Assembly (NCBI GenBank): GCA_023898385.1
Contig: CP060220.1
Span: 2,232,001 to 2,296,000, forward strand
Length of the DNA stretch: 64,000 nt
Direction of reading: 5' to 3'
DNA from: Pseudobdellovibrionaceae bacterium
GTDB taxonomy: Bacteria; Bdellovibrionota; Bdellovibrionia; Bdellovibrionales; UBA1609
The notes under the pieces were generated by a model that saw only the letters and a program-made list of their open reading frames with translations, searched no databases and was not told the DNA's origin. Shown piece after piece: positions 1 through 9,212 of the stretch (position 1 is the first letter of the stretch; each line of letters begins with the position of its first letter). A program made the translations under genes and the position numbers.

Positions 1-884
1 GCGTCATTGATGCCGAAGGCTATCGGTCTGTTGGTGTAAAGTTACACGCCGAACATCGCTCTGAACCGGCAGGACTCGTGGGCATGCCCTCCCCCTTTCA
101 CCTCAGGCAGATTCTCAATGAAAAACTCGAACCACTATCTGTGCCTGAAGAGGGTTTGTTGTTGAGCCGATCTCTGGCCAACAAGCTAAAGGTAAAATCT
201 GGTGATTTTTTGCGAGTAGAAGTGCTAGAGGGGGCGCGTCCCGAACGTTTATTGCCGGTGGTCAACATCGCTGATGAGTTTGTCGGCGGTGCTGGCTATA
301 TGAACCTGCGAGCCATCAATCAGTTTTTAAAAGAGTCAAATCTCATCACTTCAGCCGGCCTCACCATTGACAACCGTTTTGCTCCGAAGCTGTACGCAGA
401 ACTGAAACAGATGCCAAAGATAGCAGGAGTTTCTTTTAAAGATACCACTCTAAAAACATTCAATGAAACCTCGGCAAAATACCTGATTGTCTTTTCGTTG
501 TTTTTGCTTGGGTTTGCCATGGTCATTGCGTTCGGCATTGTCTACAATAGCGCCAGGATATCTTTTTCAGAACGAAGTTGGGAACTGGCTAGCCTTCGGG
601 TCCTAGGCTTCACTAAGCTAGAAACTTTTCGAATTTTAGTGGGCGAAATCGTCATTCTCATTTTATGCTCCATTCCACTGGGTTGGTACTTGGGCGTTCA
701 AACCACTAAAGCTCTTATTAATGAAATGGCTCCCGAAGCTATGCAAATCCCATTTGTCATTCAACCCAGCACATTCACCTACAGCGCTTTGGTTATGGTG
801 GCTTCGGGTGTATTAAGTGGTTTTGTAATCTGGCGTAAAGTAAGAAATCTCGATATGATAGAAGCGTTGAAGGTTCGAGGTTGA
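1..884 (+). CDS. ABC transporter permease, FtsX/MacB type (5' end outside window)
   Basis: The frame is open from base 3 to the TGA at 882-884, so the true start lies before the window; the GTG at 78 is internal. The visible part is a soluble extracytoplasmic segment followed by three hydrophobic helices (roughly 480-550, 640-700 and 770-835) and a short basic tail ending in an EALKVRG-type sequence, as in FtsX-domain permeases of MacB/LolC-like transporters. The helix 1 to 2 loop carries the ERSWELASLRVLGF stretch typical of this domain. An adaptor protein of the HlyD type is encoded 1 kb downstream, which suggests an export or lipoprotein-handling system. The ATPase would be expected upstream, outside the window. 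Confidence 0.85.
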   Translation, partial: VIDAEGYRSVGVKLHAEHRSEPAGLVGMPSPFHLRQILNEKLEPLSVPEEGLLLSRSLANKLKVKSGDFLRVEVLEGARPERLLPVVNIADEFVGGAGYMNLRAINQFLKESNLITSAGLTIDNRFAPKLYAELKQMPKIAGVSFKDTTLKTFNETSAKYLIVFSLFLLGFAMVIAFGIVYNSARISFSERSWELASLRVLGFTKLETFRILVGEIVILILCSIPLGWYLGVQTTKALINEMAPEAMQIPFVIQPSTFTYSALVMVASGVLSGFVIWRKVRNLDMIEALKVRG

Positions 885-1006
885 TAAAATTTAGACAGTA
901 TCAATAGGTTTGACACCTATATACAACCTGATCGCCCTAGGGCGGCATAGGGATTGCTTACTATTTAAATTGTGGGATAAATGCGGAAAGTCGCAAGGGG
1001 GATAGT

Positions 1007-1852
1007 GTGTCTCAAAATGGTGCAATCAATAAAAAAGTTGTTTTAATCGGAGGAGCCGTGGTGCTTTCTCTGGCCCTGCTTTCGCAAAACTGTTCTGAAG
1101 TTTCCTTCACAGAGGCCGAACTAAAAAATGTGGGTCTCGACGCCGATGGACCTGGCCTACAAAATGATGACACATCTTCGAATAATAACCCCACAGACAG
1201 TAACAACAATAACCAATCAACCATTGATCCGCTCAATCCTCCTGTCATTGTCTGCAATCCGTTGTCAGGCGACATGTGTGATGTAGATAGCAATCAGGGT
1301 CTTATCGGCAACCTCTATTATTTGCTGCCCACAACGTATCCTGGCGTGATTGGACAAGCTCTCCTTGATGATTATCGTGATGTAGGAACCAAGGTCGATG
1401 AACTTATTCTTTTTACACAAATCAATGTGACACCTCGCTCGTGGACGGCTGGTTTTTCTAACGGCAACACAGATGACTCCTTGATTTTAGATTCAGATGG
1501 AAACGTTTTGCTTGAATGGTTTTCCGTAGACCTTCATGGATACCTGGATTTACCACCCGGCGAATACCAATTTGCAATGATCTCAGATGATGGCATGCAA
1601 GTGATTATTGATGACGAAGTGGTGTTATATGATGATGGCACCCACTCGCCGCGTGTCCACTGCAGCGACAACGTAGTGGCCTTCACCGATGAAGATAAGA
1701 GCATTCAGGTGCGATATTTTCAGGGGCCACGCAACCAAATTGCTATGCAGCTTTTTATGAAGCTAAAGGACGAACCTGGCAGTTGCAGAACTGGTGCGGG
1801 AAGCCTCTCCGGCTCGTGGACAACGATTCCGAAAGAACATTTTTACCACTAA
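1007..1852 (+). CDS. Secreted PA14-domain lipoprotein
   Basis: 281 residues starting at a GTG preceded by a purine-rich GGGGGAT. The N-terminus has a basic patch and a hydrophobic stretch ending in LLSQNC, a non-canonical lipobox-like cysteine, followed by an Asn/Ser/Thr-rich linker (about residues 40-75). The rest fits a PA14 domain: a GNLYYLLP opening, a Trp before the core, then LPPGEYQFAMISDDGMQVIIDD, whose SDDG and IDD are characteristic. PA14 domains bind carbohydrates or act as adhesion modules, so an outer-surface binding role is inferred. It lies between a permease and an adaptor gene on the same strand, but gaps of 122 and 46 bp leave co-transcription open. Confidence 0.7.
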   Translation: MSQNGAINKKVVLIGGAVVLSLALLSQNCSEVSFTEAELKNVGLDADGPGLQNDDTSSNNNPTDSNNNNQSTIDPLNPPVIVCNPLSGDMCDVDSNQGLIGNLYYLLPTTYPGVIGQALLDDYRDVGTKVDELILFTQINVTPRSWTAGFSNGNTDDSLILDSDGNVLLEWFSVDLHGYLDLPPGEYQFAMISDDGMQVIIDDEVVLYDDGTHSPRVHCSDNVVAFTDEDKSIQVRYFQGPRNQIAMQLFMKLKDEPGSCRTGAGSLSGSWTTIPKEHFYH

Positions 1853-1898
1853 TTTAACCTTGAATAGATAAGGCGCTGCCCGTAGGATACATCTTGTT

Positions 1899-2753
1899 AT
1901 GCAAAAATGGCTTTACGGCTCCATTGGCGCCTTTGTTTTAATTGTTGTTGTTTGGTCCTTGCTGCCCAAACCCCTGCCCGTAGACAAAGCGGTTGTGGGG
2001 CGAGAAGACTTTGTAGAGACCATTGTGGAAGATGGAATGACACGCACGAAAGAGCGATTTGTGGTTTCATCTCCTGTGAACGGTGTTGTCGAACGCCTGT
2101 TTCTAGAACCCGGCGACGAAGTAAAAAAAGGGCAAAGACTCATTACAATTCATTGGGACAAGGACCTCACGCTCACTTCACCCGCTGATGGCCGAATACT
2201 GAAAGTCATGCAAGAGTCGAAAACTTATATCCCCATTGGCACCCCCATATTAGAAATTGGCGACTCTGGTCAGCTAGAAATCGTGGCAGACATTCTGACT
2301 ACAAACGCCGTTTTGGTGAAGCCAGGGCAAGAAGTTATCATCGAAAATTGGGGCGGAGAAAAGCCCCTACTGGGAAAGGTCAGACTCGTTGAACCGTCGG
2401 CGTTCACCAAAGTGTCAGCGCTTGGAGTGGATGAACAGCGCGTGAATGTGGTCATTGACATCACTTCTGATGAATCTATGTGGAAAAACCTGGGTGATCG
2501 GTATCGTGTGGAATGCCATATTATCATACACAAATTGCCCCAAGCGTTGGTGGTGCCCACGGGCGCCTTATTCCAAAAAGACAATGAATGGACGGCCTTT
2601 AAAATAGAAAATGGAAAAGCCGTAAAAACCCAAGTGAGTATCTCTCGGCGCGGTCCCCTAAAGGCTGTTGTTCAGTCTGGACTCACCGAGGGAGACAAAG
2701 TGATTCTCTATCCCGGGGATAAAATTCAACCTGGAGTCCCAGTTAAATATTAG
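1899..2753 (+). CDS. HlyD/RND-type periplasmic adaptor (membrane fusion) protein
   Basis: 284 residues with one N-terminal membrane anchor (about 5-24), then a split lipoyl-like hairpin: VSSPVNGVVERLFLEPGDEVKKGQ followed by LTSPADGRILKV. These are the two half-motifs of the biotinyl-lipoyl domain in membrane fusion proteins. A beta-barrel region and the C-terminal VVQSGLTEGDKVILYPGDKI motif of the membrane-proximal domain follow. The coiled-coil hairpin is almost absent, as in short adaptors. It probably works with the ABC permease at the left edge of the window. Its 3' end overlaps the convergent aro fusion gene by 11 bp. Confidence 0.8.
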   Translation: MQKWLYGSIGAFVLIVVVWSLLPKPLPVDKAVVGREDFVETIVEDGMTRTKERFVVSSPVNGVVERLFLEPGDEVKKGQRLITIHWDKDLTLTSPADGRILKVMQESKTYIPIGTPILEIGDSGQLEIVADILTTNAVLVKPGQEVIIENWGGEKPLLGKVRLVEPSAFTKVSALGVDEQRVNVVIDITSDESMWKNLGDRYRVECHIIIHKLPQALVVPTGALFQKDNEWTAFKIENGKAVKTQVSISRRGPLKAVVQSGLTEGDKVILYPGDKIQPGVPVKY

Positions 2754-4554
2754 TTGCCTGAAACAAGTTCTGCTGAGCTGTGGCCTGCGATTTAAACATT
2801 TTCAAGCCCGACTCATATTCTATATTTAGATTTTTTGCGTACTCTAGACCCGGAGAATCTTCAGTGTAATTGAGATCAATCACTTTTTTCGGCTTCCATA
2901 GGGGATCGGGCCATTGACACTGGTCTTGCCGGCTCCGCCCCACGGCCCAAACAATCACATCCGGATTTACAAACTCATCGGCGTCGTGACTGATGCACTT
3001 TCCTGTTCTTGCCGAATAATACCGAGCCTGCGGTAGTGCCTTTTTCATCATTTCACGAGTTCCCCCGCCGCCCCACACGGCGACCTCGTCCATTTCTGAA
3101 ATCTCAGACACCAAGTCAGAAAATCCCTTTAAGTCTGTGTTGGCACCTCGCCAGCCCTTTAACTTCTCACTCCAAATCAAAGTGTTAACCGACTCCAGCT
3201 CCTGCGCCACTGCGTCCACTTCAGAGCAAATATGAAAGGCGGCATTTTTATGGGGTGAAGTGATCGCCGCACAATTCAGGCCTATTACGTGCAGAGCTAA
3301 CAAATTGTCCTTTGTAAACTCGTCAACGGACATTTTAATCGCAAGACTGGTCATATTTTTTTGCGCAAAAAACTCCTGATGCTCGATCGGTGAATAACTA
3401 TGATGTACTGGATCTCCAATCACCGCAAAAAAGCTATCTGCATCTTTTGGCGCTCTCATCCAATCCATAAGTATGGGTTGATCCGGGCTAGATCCCTGTG
3501 CTTCTTTAAAAAAATTTAATTTCATCTTACCTTTTTGACAAAGTCGGTACCAGCCCCATCGGCCTTCTGCAGAATTTGGTAAAAAAGATCGATGCTCTGG
3601 GTCCGCCTGTTGCCAACGATGACCTTCTAGAAGCTCTGAAAAACTTTGAATCTCAACAGCCAACTTTAGATGTGATCGCCCCCCGCCCATCTGAACGAGA
3701 TACTCGGCACAATGGCTAACAGATTCTCCTACATCTTTTGCGTGCAATGACAAAATGGGTGGGTCACCTAAAGGGCACACTCCCCACTCCACTGGCCAAT
3801 CCCAAAAATAATTGGCAATATTTACGCCCTCTAAAATATCCATCCCCGGCCGACGAAAACTCATGATGATTTGATTAGACGGAATTTTTGCCAACGCTTG
3901 CCGAATGTTTTCTTCTGACAAGAAATCATCTCGCACCTCAAAGGCATCAATGCCCCAGCTCAGGCGTTTTGTAATATAGGCATTCCATGTTCGATCATTT
4001 TTGAAATTTTCAGGAAGCAACGTCTTGATACCACCCACTTCTCCTCGTTCAAGCCCGAGAAAAATCGGCTCATATGGGTTCTCGTCGTTAAGACCCTCAG
4101 GAAGAGTGAGTTCTTCATCCCTCCAGGAGACAAACCGTGAGAGCCGCAAACCATACCGTTTTGCATATCCGGCGATGGGCCCCATACTGGGTTCAAGACT
4201 GGGGCGGTCTAAAAACACCCTTCCGTCTGCATCCGTGGATCGCCTCAACCACAAAACATGCACACCATGCGGGATTTCTCCATTAAATCCAGCTCCGGCC
4301 GCAATATAAACATCGTGTGGAGCTCCCCAAAAGTTCTGCACCAATTCCTGCAGAACCTGTGTCTCCCACTTTCTAAAAATAGATTCCCCCTCTACAGAGA
4401 AAATCTGATCAACCGTTTGTCCAGTGTGATTTTCGATTTCATGATCTAAATCTAAGCAATCACATCGCAACCCCCGTTCTTCATGATAGGATTTAACTCT
4501 AGATAAGAACGCGGTCTTTCCTACACCACGATGGCCTACGATTAACGTAATCAT
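2743..4554 (-). CDS. Shikimate kinase / 3-dehydroquinate dehydratase / shikimate dehydrogenase fusion
   Basis: 603 residues combining three steps of aromatic amino acid synthesis. Residues 1-175 resemble AroK: the P-loop GHRGVGKTA, the DLDHEIE acidic motif and an IAAGAG segment. Residues about 180-365 resemble type I AroD: EVRDD, IIMSFRR and a HLKLAVEIQ strand with the expected Schiff-base lysine. Residues about 370-600 are AroE: VIGDPVHHSYSPIEH, AAITSPHKNAAF, SVNTLI, GANTDLKGF and a WGGGGTRE nucleotide-binding turn. The start is an ATG preceded by GAGGGG. aroB lies 32 bp upstream on the same strand, so one transcript would supply four consecutive pathway steps. The kinase and dehydratase parts are diverged, so their activity is less certain than that of the dehydrogenase part. 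Confidence 0.85.
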   Translation of the reverse strand: MITLIVGHRGVGKTAFLSRVKSYHEERGLRCDCLDLDHEIENHTGQTVDQIFSVEGESIFRKWETQVLQELVQNFWGAPHDVYIAAGAGFNGEIPHGVHVLWLRRSTDADGRVFLDRPSLEPSMGPIAGYAKRYGLRLSRFVSWRDEELTLPEGLNDENPYEPIFLGLERGEVGGIKTLLPENFKNDRTWNAYITKRLSWGIDAFEVRDDFLSEENIRQALAKIPSNQIIMSFRRPGMDILEGVNIANYFWDWPVEWGVCPLGDPPILSLHAKDVGESVSHCAEYLVQMGGGRSHLKLAVEIQSFSELLEGHRWQQADPEHRSFLPNSAEGRWGWYRLCQKGKMKLNFFKEAQGSSPDQPILMDWMRAPKDADSFFAVIGDPVHHSYSPIEHQEFFAQKNMTSLAIKMSVDEFTKDNLLALHVIGLNCAAITSPHKNAAFHICSEVDAVAQELESVNTLIWSEKLKGWRGANTDLKGFSDLVSEISEMDEVAVWGGGGTREMMKKALPQARYYSARTGKCISHDADEFVNPDVIVWAVGRSRQDQCQWPDPLWKPKKVIDLNYTEDSPGLEYAKNLNIEYESGLKMFKSQATAQQNLFQATNI

Positions 4555-4586
4555 ACTGTCCCCTCAGTGATAGTCTCAGAAAGTGA

Positions 4587-5660
4587 CTATTTTACCCAAC
4601 CCTGTCGATGGGCCTCATCGACCAGATTAAGGATCTTCACCTGTTCTCTCATCAGTTCACCAGGTGACCTCATGAATATGAAATGAATTGATCCTTCGCC
4701 TTCTGATTTTTTATCTAAAATCAGTCGAGCGATCAGCTCCTTTTTCGGCATGGCCTTGTGCTTTTCATTGATTTCTTTTGGCCAAAGGCGTTCGGCTATT
4801 TTCAAAATCTCAGATTTTTTTGTTTCATGCATAAACCCACGTTGTACGCTCCATTCGAGCATGAAACGAATGCCAAACCCCACTGAAACGCCATGGGACC
4901 AATTGAAATAATCTTCAACCACATGCCCAAATGTATGCCCAAGATTAAGGAGCTGCCGCTTGCCATTTGTATCGAAGGGATCCTCCCCTACAACGGCTTG
5001 TTTCGCCGCCACCACGTCAGGAATGCAATCCCAAAGTAGATGTACGCCCTCAAGTGTTGATCGGCCTAGCTTTTCAAAAAGGGCTCCTCCGGCCACAAGC
5101 CCCATCTTCATCACCTCTACAGAGGCAGAGGCTACATTTTTCGGAGGTGCAGAAGATAGGAGTAGGCTCACAATGTACACACCGTTTGCGGGATAAAAAG
5201 TGCCTATGTGATTTTTCAAGGATCCCACATTTAAAGAAGTATTGCCCACAATGGCCGAGTCAAGCGCCGCGCCCCACGTTGTGGGGATATGAACAAGATT
5301 CACTCCTCGTTTTAAAACACTTGCCACAAAACCCGCAAAATCACCGACCGAGGTTCCACCCACAGCAATCACTCCCAATCGCCGAGGAGAACACCCCTTT
5401 GTGAGTTCAGACAATTTGTTCATGTGCTCGGAAAACTCGGACAGAGATTTTAACTCTTCGCCAGCATTGACTGGATAGCGGGTTGAAAACTGTTCCTTCC
5501 AAAGCTTGAAGGGATTAAGCTTTTCTAATTTTCGATCATACACGAGAACGAGATCGTCCACCGTTCGCATTGATGGCAGACTCTTTATCTCTGATAAAAG
5601 GGGCAGCTTATGTTGAAAAAAAACAGGTGTTTGAAACTTGTTGGTCATACTATTGTCCAC
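4587..5660 (-). CDS. aroB: 3-dehydroquinate synthase
   Basis: Converts DAHP to 3-dehydroquinate with NAD and a divalent metal. Visible family motifs are GGTSVGDFAGFVASVLKRG, HIPTTWGAALDSA and the metal-binding LNLGHTFGHVVEDYF followed by SHGVSVGFG. The usual GGKT loop reads GNTSLN here, a deviation near the substrate site. Length (357) is normal. Two starts are possible: a GTG at 5660 that overlaps the preceding permease gene by 11 bp, or the ATG at 5648; neither has a strong ribosome-binding site. It sits between the peptide transporter genes and the aro fusion in one minus-strand run. Confidence 0.88.
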   Translation of the reverse strand: MDNSMTNKFQTPVFFQHKLPLLSEIKSLPSMRTVDDLVLVYDRKLEKLNPFKLWKEQFSTRYPVNAGEELKSLSEFSEHMNKLSELTKGCSPRRLGVIAVGGTSVGDFAGFVASVLKRGVNLVHIPTTWGAALDSAIVGNTSLNVGSLKNHIGTFYPANGVYIVSLLLSSAPPKNVASASVEVMKMGLVAGGALFEKLGRSTLEGVHLLWDCIPDVVAAKQAVVGEDPFDTNGKRQLLNLGHTFGHVVEDYFNWSHGVSVGFGIRFMLEWSVQRGFMHETKKSEILKIAERLWPKEINEKHKAMPKKELIARLILDKKSEGEGSIHFIFMRSPGELMREQVKILNLVDEAHRQGWVK

Positions 5661-6501
5661 GCAGCTTTGGATCTAATGCATCTCGCAATCCGTCCCCTAA
5701 AATATTAAAGGACAGCACCACGATTAAAATACAAACTCCCGGCAATGTCACGAGCCATGGTGCTGATTCAATATAGGCCCTGCTATCAGCCAACATAACC
5801 CCCCATTCAGGTGTGGGCGGCTGCGCACCCAAGCCAAGAAAACCCAAGGCTGCAACGTTCAAAATCCCATCACTGAAACTTAACGTAGCTTGAACGATTA
5901 TCGGAGCCATACAATTGGGAACAATGTTCTTTGCCGCCACTCTCCAATGACTAGCCCCAAAACCCACGGCGGCATCCACATAGGGCTTGGCTTTTTCAGC
6001 TAAAACGGCCGCCCTGACAATTCGAATAAATCCAGGCAGGCCCACAATACTTACGGCAATAACACCATTAATCAGGCTGGGTCCCAATACCGCAACCACA
6101 ACTATGGCCAGCAAAATTGTGGGAATGGACATTAAGATATCTACCATTCTCATAATGAACGAATCCACCCAACCACCAAAATAGCCGGCAATGACCCCCA
6201 ATGTGCCGCCCAAAAGGAGCGACAAAAACACCACCAACACCCCTACCCCGAGAGACACTCGTGCCCCGTAAATGAGTCGACTCAAAAGGTCTCGGCCCAG
6301 GTCATCGGTGCCCAACGGAAAAGCCATGCTGCCTCCATTGGCCCAAACCGGAGGTATTTTGAGAGCTTCTTCATGTACGGCTTCGGGTGTGGACGGTGAA
6401 AGCCAAGGCGCTGCCAGCGCCACCACCACAAATGCGATCAAAATCACTAAACCTAGGAGTGATCCGCGATTACTGATTAATCGTTTCCACAAAGCGCTCA
6501 T
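5650..6501 (-). CDS. dppC: Peptide-type ABC transporter permease, DppC-like
   Basis: 283 residues with an N-terminal helix and five further membrane segments. The LGTDDLGRDLLSRLIYGARVSL motif near residue 60 and the cytoplasmic EAA loop (AAVGFGASHWRVAAKNIVPN) identify the DppC/OppC family of inner-membrane permeases for di- and oligopeptides or nickel. The gene begins 4 bp after the DppB-like gene, as expected for a heterodimeric permease. No DppD/DppF ATPase is present on either side, so the ATPase must be encoded elsewhere. Confidence 0.88.
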   Translation of the reverse strand: MSALWKRLISNRGSLLGLVILIAFVVVALAAPWLSPSTPEAVHEEALKIPPVWANGGSMAFPLGTDDLGRDLLSRLIYGARVSLGVGVLVVFLSLLLGGTLGVIAGYFGGWVDSFIMRMVDILMSIPTILLAIVVVAVLGPSLINGVIAVSIVGLPGFIRIVRAAVLAEKAKPYVDAAVGFGASHWRVAAKNIVPNCMAPIIVQATLSFSDGILNVAALGFLGLGAQPPTPEWGVMLADSRAYIESAPWLVTLPGVCILIVVLSFNILGDGLRDALDPKLRGQ

Positions 6502-6505
6502 GCAA

Positions 6506-7513
6506 TCACTTTCTTAAAAGTGGATTAACAATATGATAAATAAGGTCCACTATGAGATTCACCGCTACGATAATAACGGCTGTCAACAACACACCACCTT
6601 GAATCACTGGGTAATCACGAGCATCCACACTGTTGACAAGCCACTTACCAATTCCCGGCCATGAAAAAATCGTTTCCGTAAGTATGGCGCCAGTGAGAAT
6701 TGTCCCCACCATTAACCCGACAACGGTGATAATGGGCATTAGCGCATTTCTCAATCCATGCTTCACAATCACTTTATAAGCACTCAATCCCTTGGCCTTG
6801 GCCGTTCTCATGTAATCTTCGCGCATGACTTCAAGCAAACTCGACCGAGTCATCCGAGCAATGGCTGCAAGCGGTATTGTACCCAAGGCTATCGCTGGCA
6901 ACATCAAATGGGAAAGGGCACTTTTAAACGCCTCCCAACCCTCTTCTGAATACCAAACATCAATCATCATGAAGCCCGTCACCGGCTCCACATCAAAAAA
7001 CGGACTCAACCGGCCCGACACAGGTGTCCACTGCAACTGCACCGAAAAAACCAAAATCAAAATCAAGCCCCACCAAAAAATGGGCATGGAATAACCCACC
7101 AAAGCAGATCCCATGAAAAAATAATCCAGAAATGTTTTTCTTTTTGCGGCAGCAATCAGGCCCAAAGGGATTCCTAAAATAACGGCAAAGAAAATTCCCA
7201 ATAAACCCAGCTCCACCGTGGCGGGGAAGCGGCTTAGAAATTCGTCTAATACAGGCTCCTTAGAAATTATTGAAACACCAAGGTCGCCAACAGCGGCATT
7301 TTTAACAAACGAAAAGTACTGACTCAACAAAGGCCTATTAAGGCCCAACTTTTCTCTCAGTTCTTCATAAACTTCCGGTGAAGCCCCACGTTCGCCCAAC
7401 ATCACCTGTACAGGATCCCCAGGCACAAGGCGAATCATCGCAAAGGCAACAATAGTCACACCTAACAAAGTTGGAATTGCTACGAATAGACGTCGGCCAA
7501 GAATTCGCCACAT
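6506..7513 (-). CDS. dppB: Peptide-type ABC transporter permease, DppB-like
   Basis: 335 residues with six predicted helices. It starts with the typical RRLFVAIPTLLGVTIVAFAMIRLVPGDP N-terminus (quoted in parts: RRLFVAIPTLLG, then MIRLVPGDP) and has the EAA loop KAKGLSAYKVIVKHGLRNA. The end GIGKWLVNSVDARDYPVIQG is also classic DppB/OppB. It partners the DppC-like permease (4 bp gap) and is preceded by the binding-protein gene (3 bp gap), so the three genes form a tight transcription unit. Confidence 0.88.
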   Translation of the reverse strand: MWRILGRRLFVAIPTLLGVTIVAFAMIRLVPGDPVQVMLGERGASPEVYEELREKLGLNRPLLSQYFSFVKNAAVGDLGVSIISKEPVLDEFLSRFPATVELGLLGIFFAVILGIPLGLIAAAKRKTFLDYFFMGSALVGYSMPIFWWGLILILVFSVQLQWTPVSGRLSPFFDVEPVTGFMMIDVWYSEEGWEAFKSALSHLMLPAIALGTIPLAAIARMTRSSLLEVMREDYMRTAKAKGLSAYKVIVKHGLRNALMPIITVVGLMVGTILTGAILTETIFSWPGIGKWLVNSVDARDYPVIQGGVLLTAVIIVAVNLIVDLIYHIVNPLLRK

Positions 7514-7516
7514 CGT

Positions 7517-9124
7517 CTAGTTGACATCCACGCCGTAAAAATTTTCAGTTCCCAGCGGACTCAACGTATATCCAGAAACATTTTTGCCCATGGCCTTAAA
7601 CACCACCGAATGGGCAATTGGAACCCATGGGACCTCGGTATTAAAAAGCTCTTGGGCTTTTTTATACAACGCCGCCCGACGACTGGGATCACTGGTTTGC
7701 TTGGCTTGGTTAACAAGATCAGTGTACTTTTTATTGCACCATCGAGACATGTTGCTACCGGCTTTAACTCCCGCACAACTTAATAGCATATTTAAAAAAT
7801 TATCTGGATCACCGTTATCGCCACTCCAACCCAACTGCGCCAATGTGTGCTCGCCTTTACTTGCTTTATCTAAATAAGTGGCAAACTTGTAGGTCACTGG
7901 CTTGGCCTTTATTCCTACCTTCGCCAAATCCGACTGCATTAACTCACCCAATTTTTTACCGTTGGGATTATATGGGCGAGAGACCGGTAGCGTCCACAGC
8001 TCCACCTCAAAACCTTTTGCCAAACCGGCTTGCTTCAGTAGAGATTTGGCCTGGTCGGGATTGTAGTCATAGCCCTTTGTATTTTCATTGTATCCCCACA
8101 TGGTTGGTGGCATCGGGTTTTTAGCCACTTCACCATGCCCCAAATAAATCGCATCTATGTAGGCCTTGCGGTTGAGCGCATGGTACAAAGCGCGGCGCAC
8201 TCTGACGTCGTTAAACGGGGGCTTTTCCGTGTTTATTGCAAGGTAGGCCACATTCAACCCTGGTTGATGCAAAACTTTGATGTTTGGGTCACTCTCCATA
8301 GCCGCCACATCTGTGGGAGATGGTTCTGCAGCAAAATGACACTCACCCCGTTTTAACTTTTGATATCTTACAGTGGGGTCAGGTGTGATGCTAAAAACTA
8401 GCTTATCAATTTTAGCTTTTCCCAAAAAATAATCGGGGTGAGCCTTGTATCGAATCATACTGTCTTTCACATAGCGCTGAAAAACAAATGGTCCCGTACC
8501 CACCGGCGTTGTATCAAGATCTTCTGCCCGTCCTTTTTTTAGCAAGAAAGTCCCATACTCCGCCGACAATATACTCGCAAAATCCATTGCCAAATTCGCA
8601 AGAAACGGAGCCTCTGGCCGACTTAAAACAAACTGCACTCTGTAATCACCAATTTTTTTGATGTCCTTAATAATTTTGTCCATCTCCATAGCGGAGAAAT
8701 ACTCGTAAACTCCACCGTTGACTTGATGATAGGGGTGCGATTTCTGTCGCATACGATCTATCGTAAAAATAACATCCTCGGCATTGAAGTTACGTTGGGG
8801 CGTATAGTTTTCAATGGAATGAAACTTCACATCTTTTCTCAAATCAAATGTGTAGGTGAGGCCATCTTGTGAAACTGTCCAAGACTCTGCCAACGAAGGG
8901 ATCACCTCTGTAGTGCCTCGTTTAAAATCGACCAAACGATTATATACAGTTTGAGCACTGGCGTTGAAGGTGGGGCCGTCTGTTGCCATCTGCGGATTGA
9001 AGATCTTCGGGCTGGCTTCCGTGCAATAAACAAAGGTTTTTGATTTGGCCGCAAAAACGGGGTCGCACGTCCACAGCAAGAAAGGCACTGAAATTACAAA
9101 CATATAACGTAACTTATCTGTCAC
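7517..9124 (-). CDS. dppA: Extracellular solute-binding protein, family 5 (DppA-like)
   Basis: 535 residues with a signal peptide (hydrophobic core about 8-24, cleavage near VFAA-KS). The mature part begins with a YCTEASPKIFNPQM strand, followed by VIPSLAESWTVSQDGLTYTFDLRKDVKFH, given here as two overlapping family motifs (LAESW and DGLTYTF..R..VKFH). RRALYHALNRKAYID is a further hallmark. The YCTEASP start is particularly like dipeptide-binding DppA. A GTG start is chosen because GGGAG lies 7 bases upstream. It delivers peptides to the two permeases encoded immediately downstream. Confidence 0.87.
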   Translation of the reverse strand: MTDKLRYMFVISVPFLLWTCDPVFAAKSKTFVYCTEASPKIFNPQMATDGPTFNASAQTVYNRLVDFKRGTTEVIPSLAESWTVSQDGLTYTFDLRKDVKFHSIENYTPQRNFNAEDVIFTIDRMRQKSHPYHQVNGGVYEYFSAMEMDKIIKDIKKIGDYRVQFVLSRPEAPFLANLAMDFASILSAEYGTFLLKKGRAEDLDTTPVGTGPFVFQRYVKDSMIRYKAHPDYFLGKAKIDKLVFSITPDPTVRYQKLKRGECHFAAEPSPTDVAAMESDPNIKVLHQPGLNVAYLAINTEKPPFNDVRVRRALYHALNRKAYIDAIYLGHGEVAKNPMPPTMWGYNENTKGYDYNPDQAKSLLKQAGLAKGFEVELWTLPVSRPYNPNGKKLGELMQSDLAKVGIKAKPVTYKFATYLDKASKGEHTLAQLGWSGDNGDPDNFLNMLLSCAGVKAGSNMSRWCNKKYTDLVNQAKQTSDPSRRAALYKKAQELFNTEVPWVPIAHSVVFKAMGKNVSGYTLSPLGTENFYGVDVN

Positions 9125-9212
9125 TTCTCTACTCCCCGAAAATATCGATGATTCAATCTGACATACAGCAACAACCGTGGATTTTCAATCTTACAATTGC
9201 GGCTGTTGCCCA

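Noticed and set aside
890..1005. Possible cyclic-di-GMP riboswitch before the PA14 lipoprotein
   Set aside because: A short GCGGAAAGTCGC stem is present, but the conserved core of that riboswitch class is missing.
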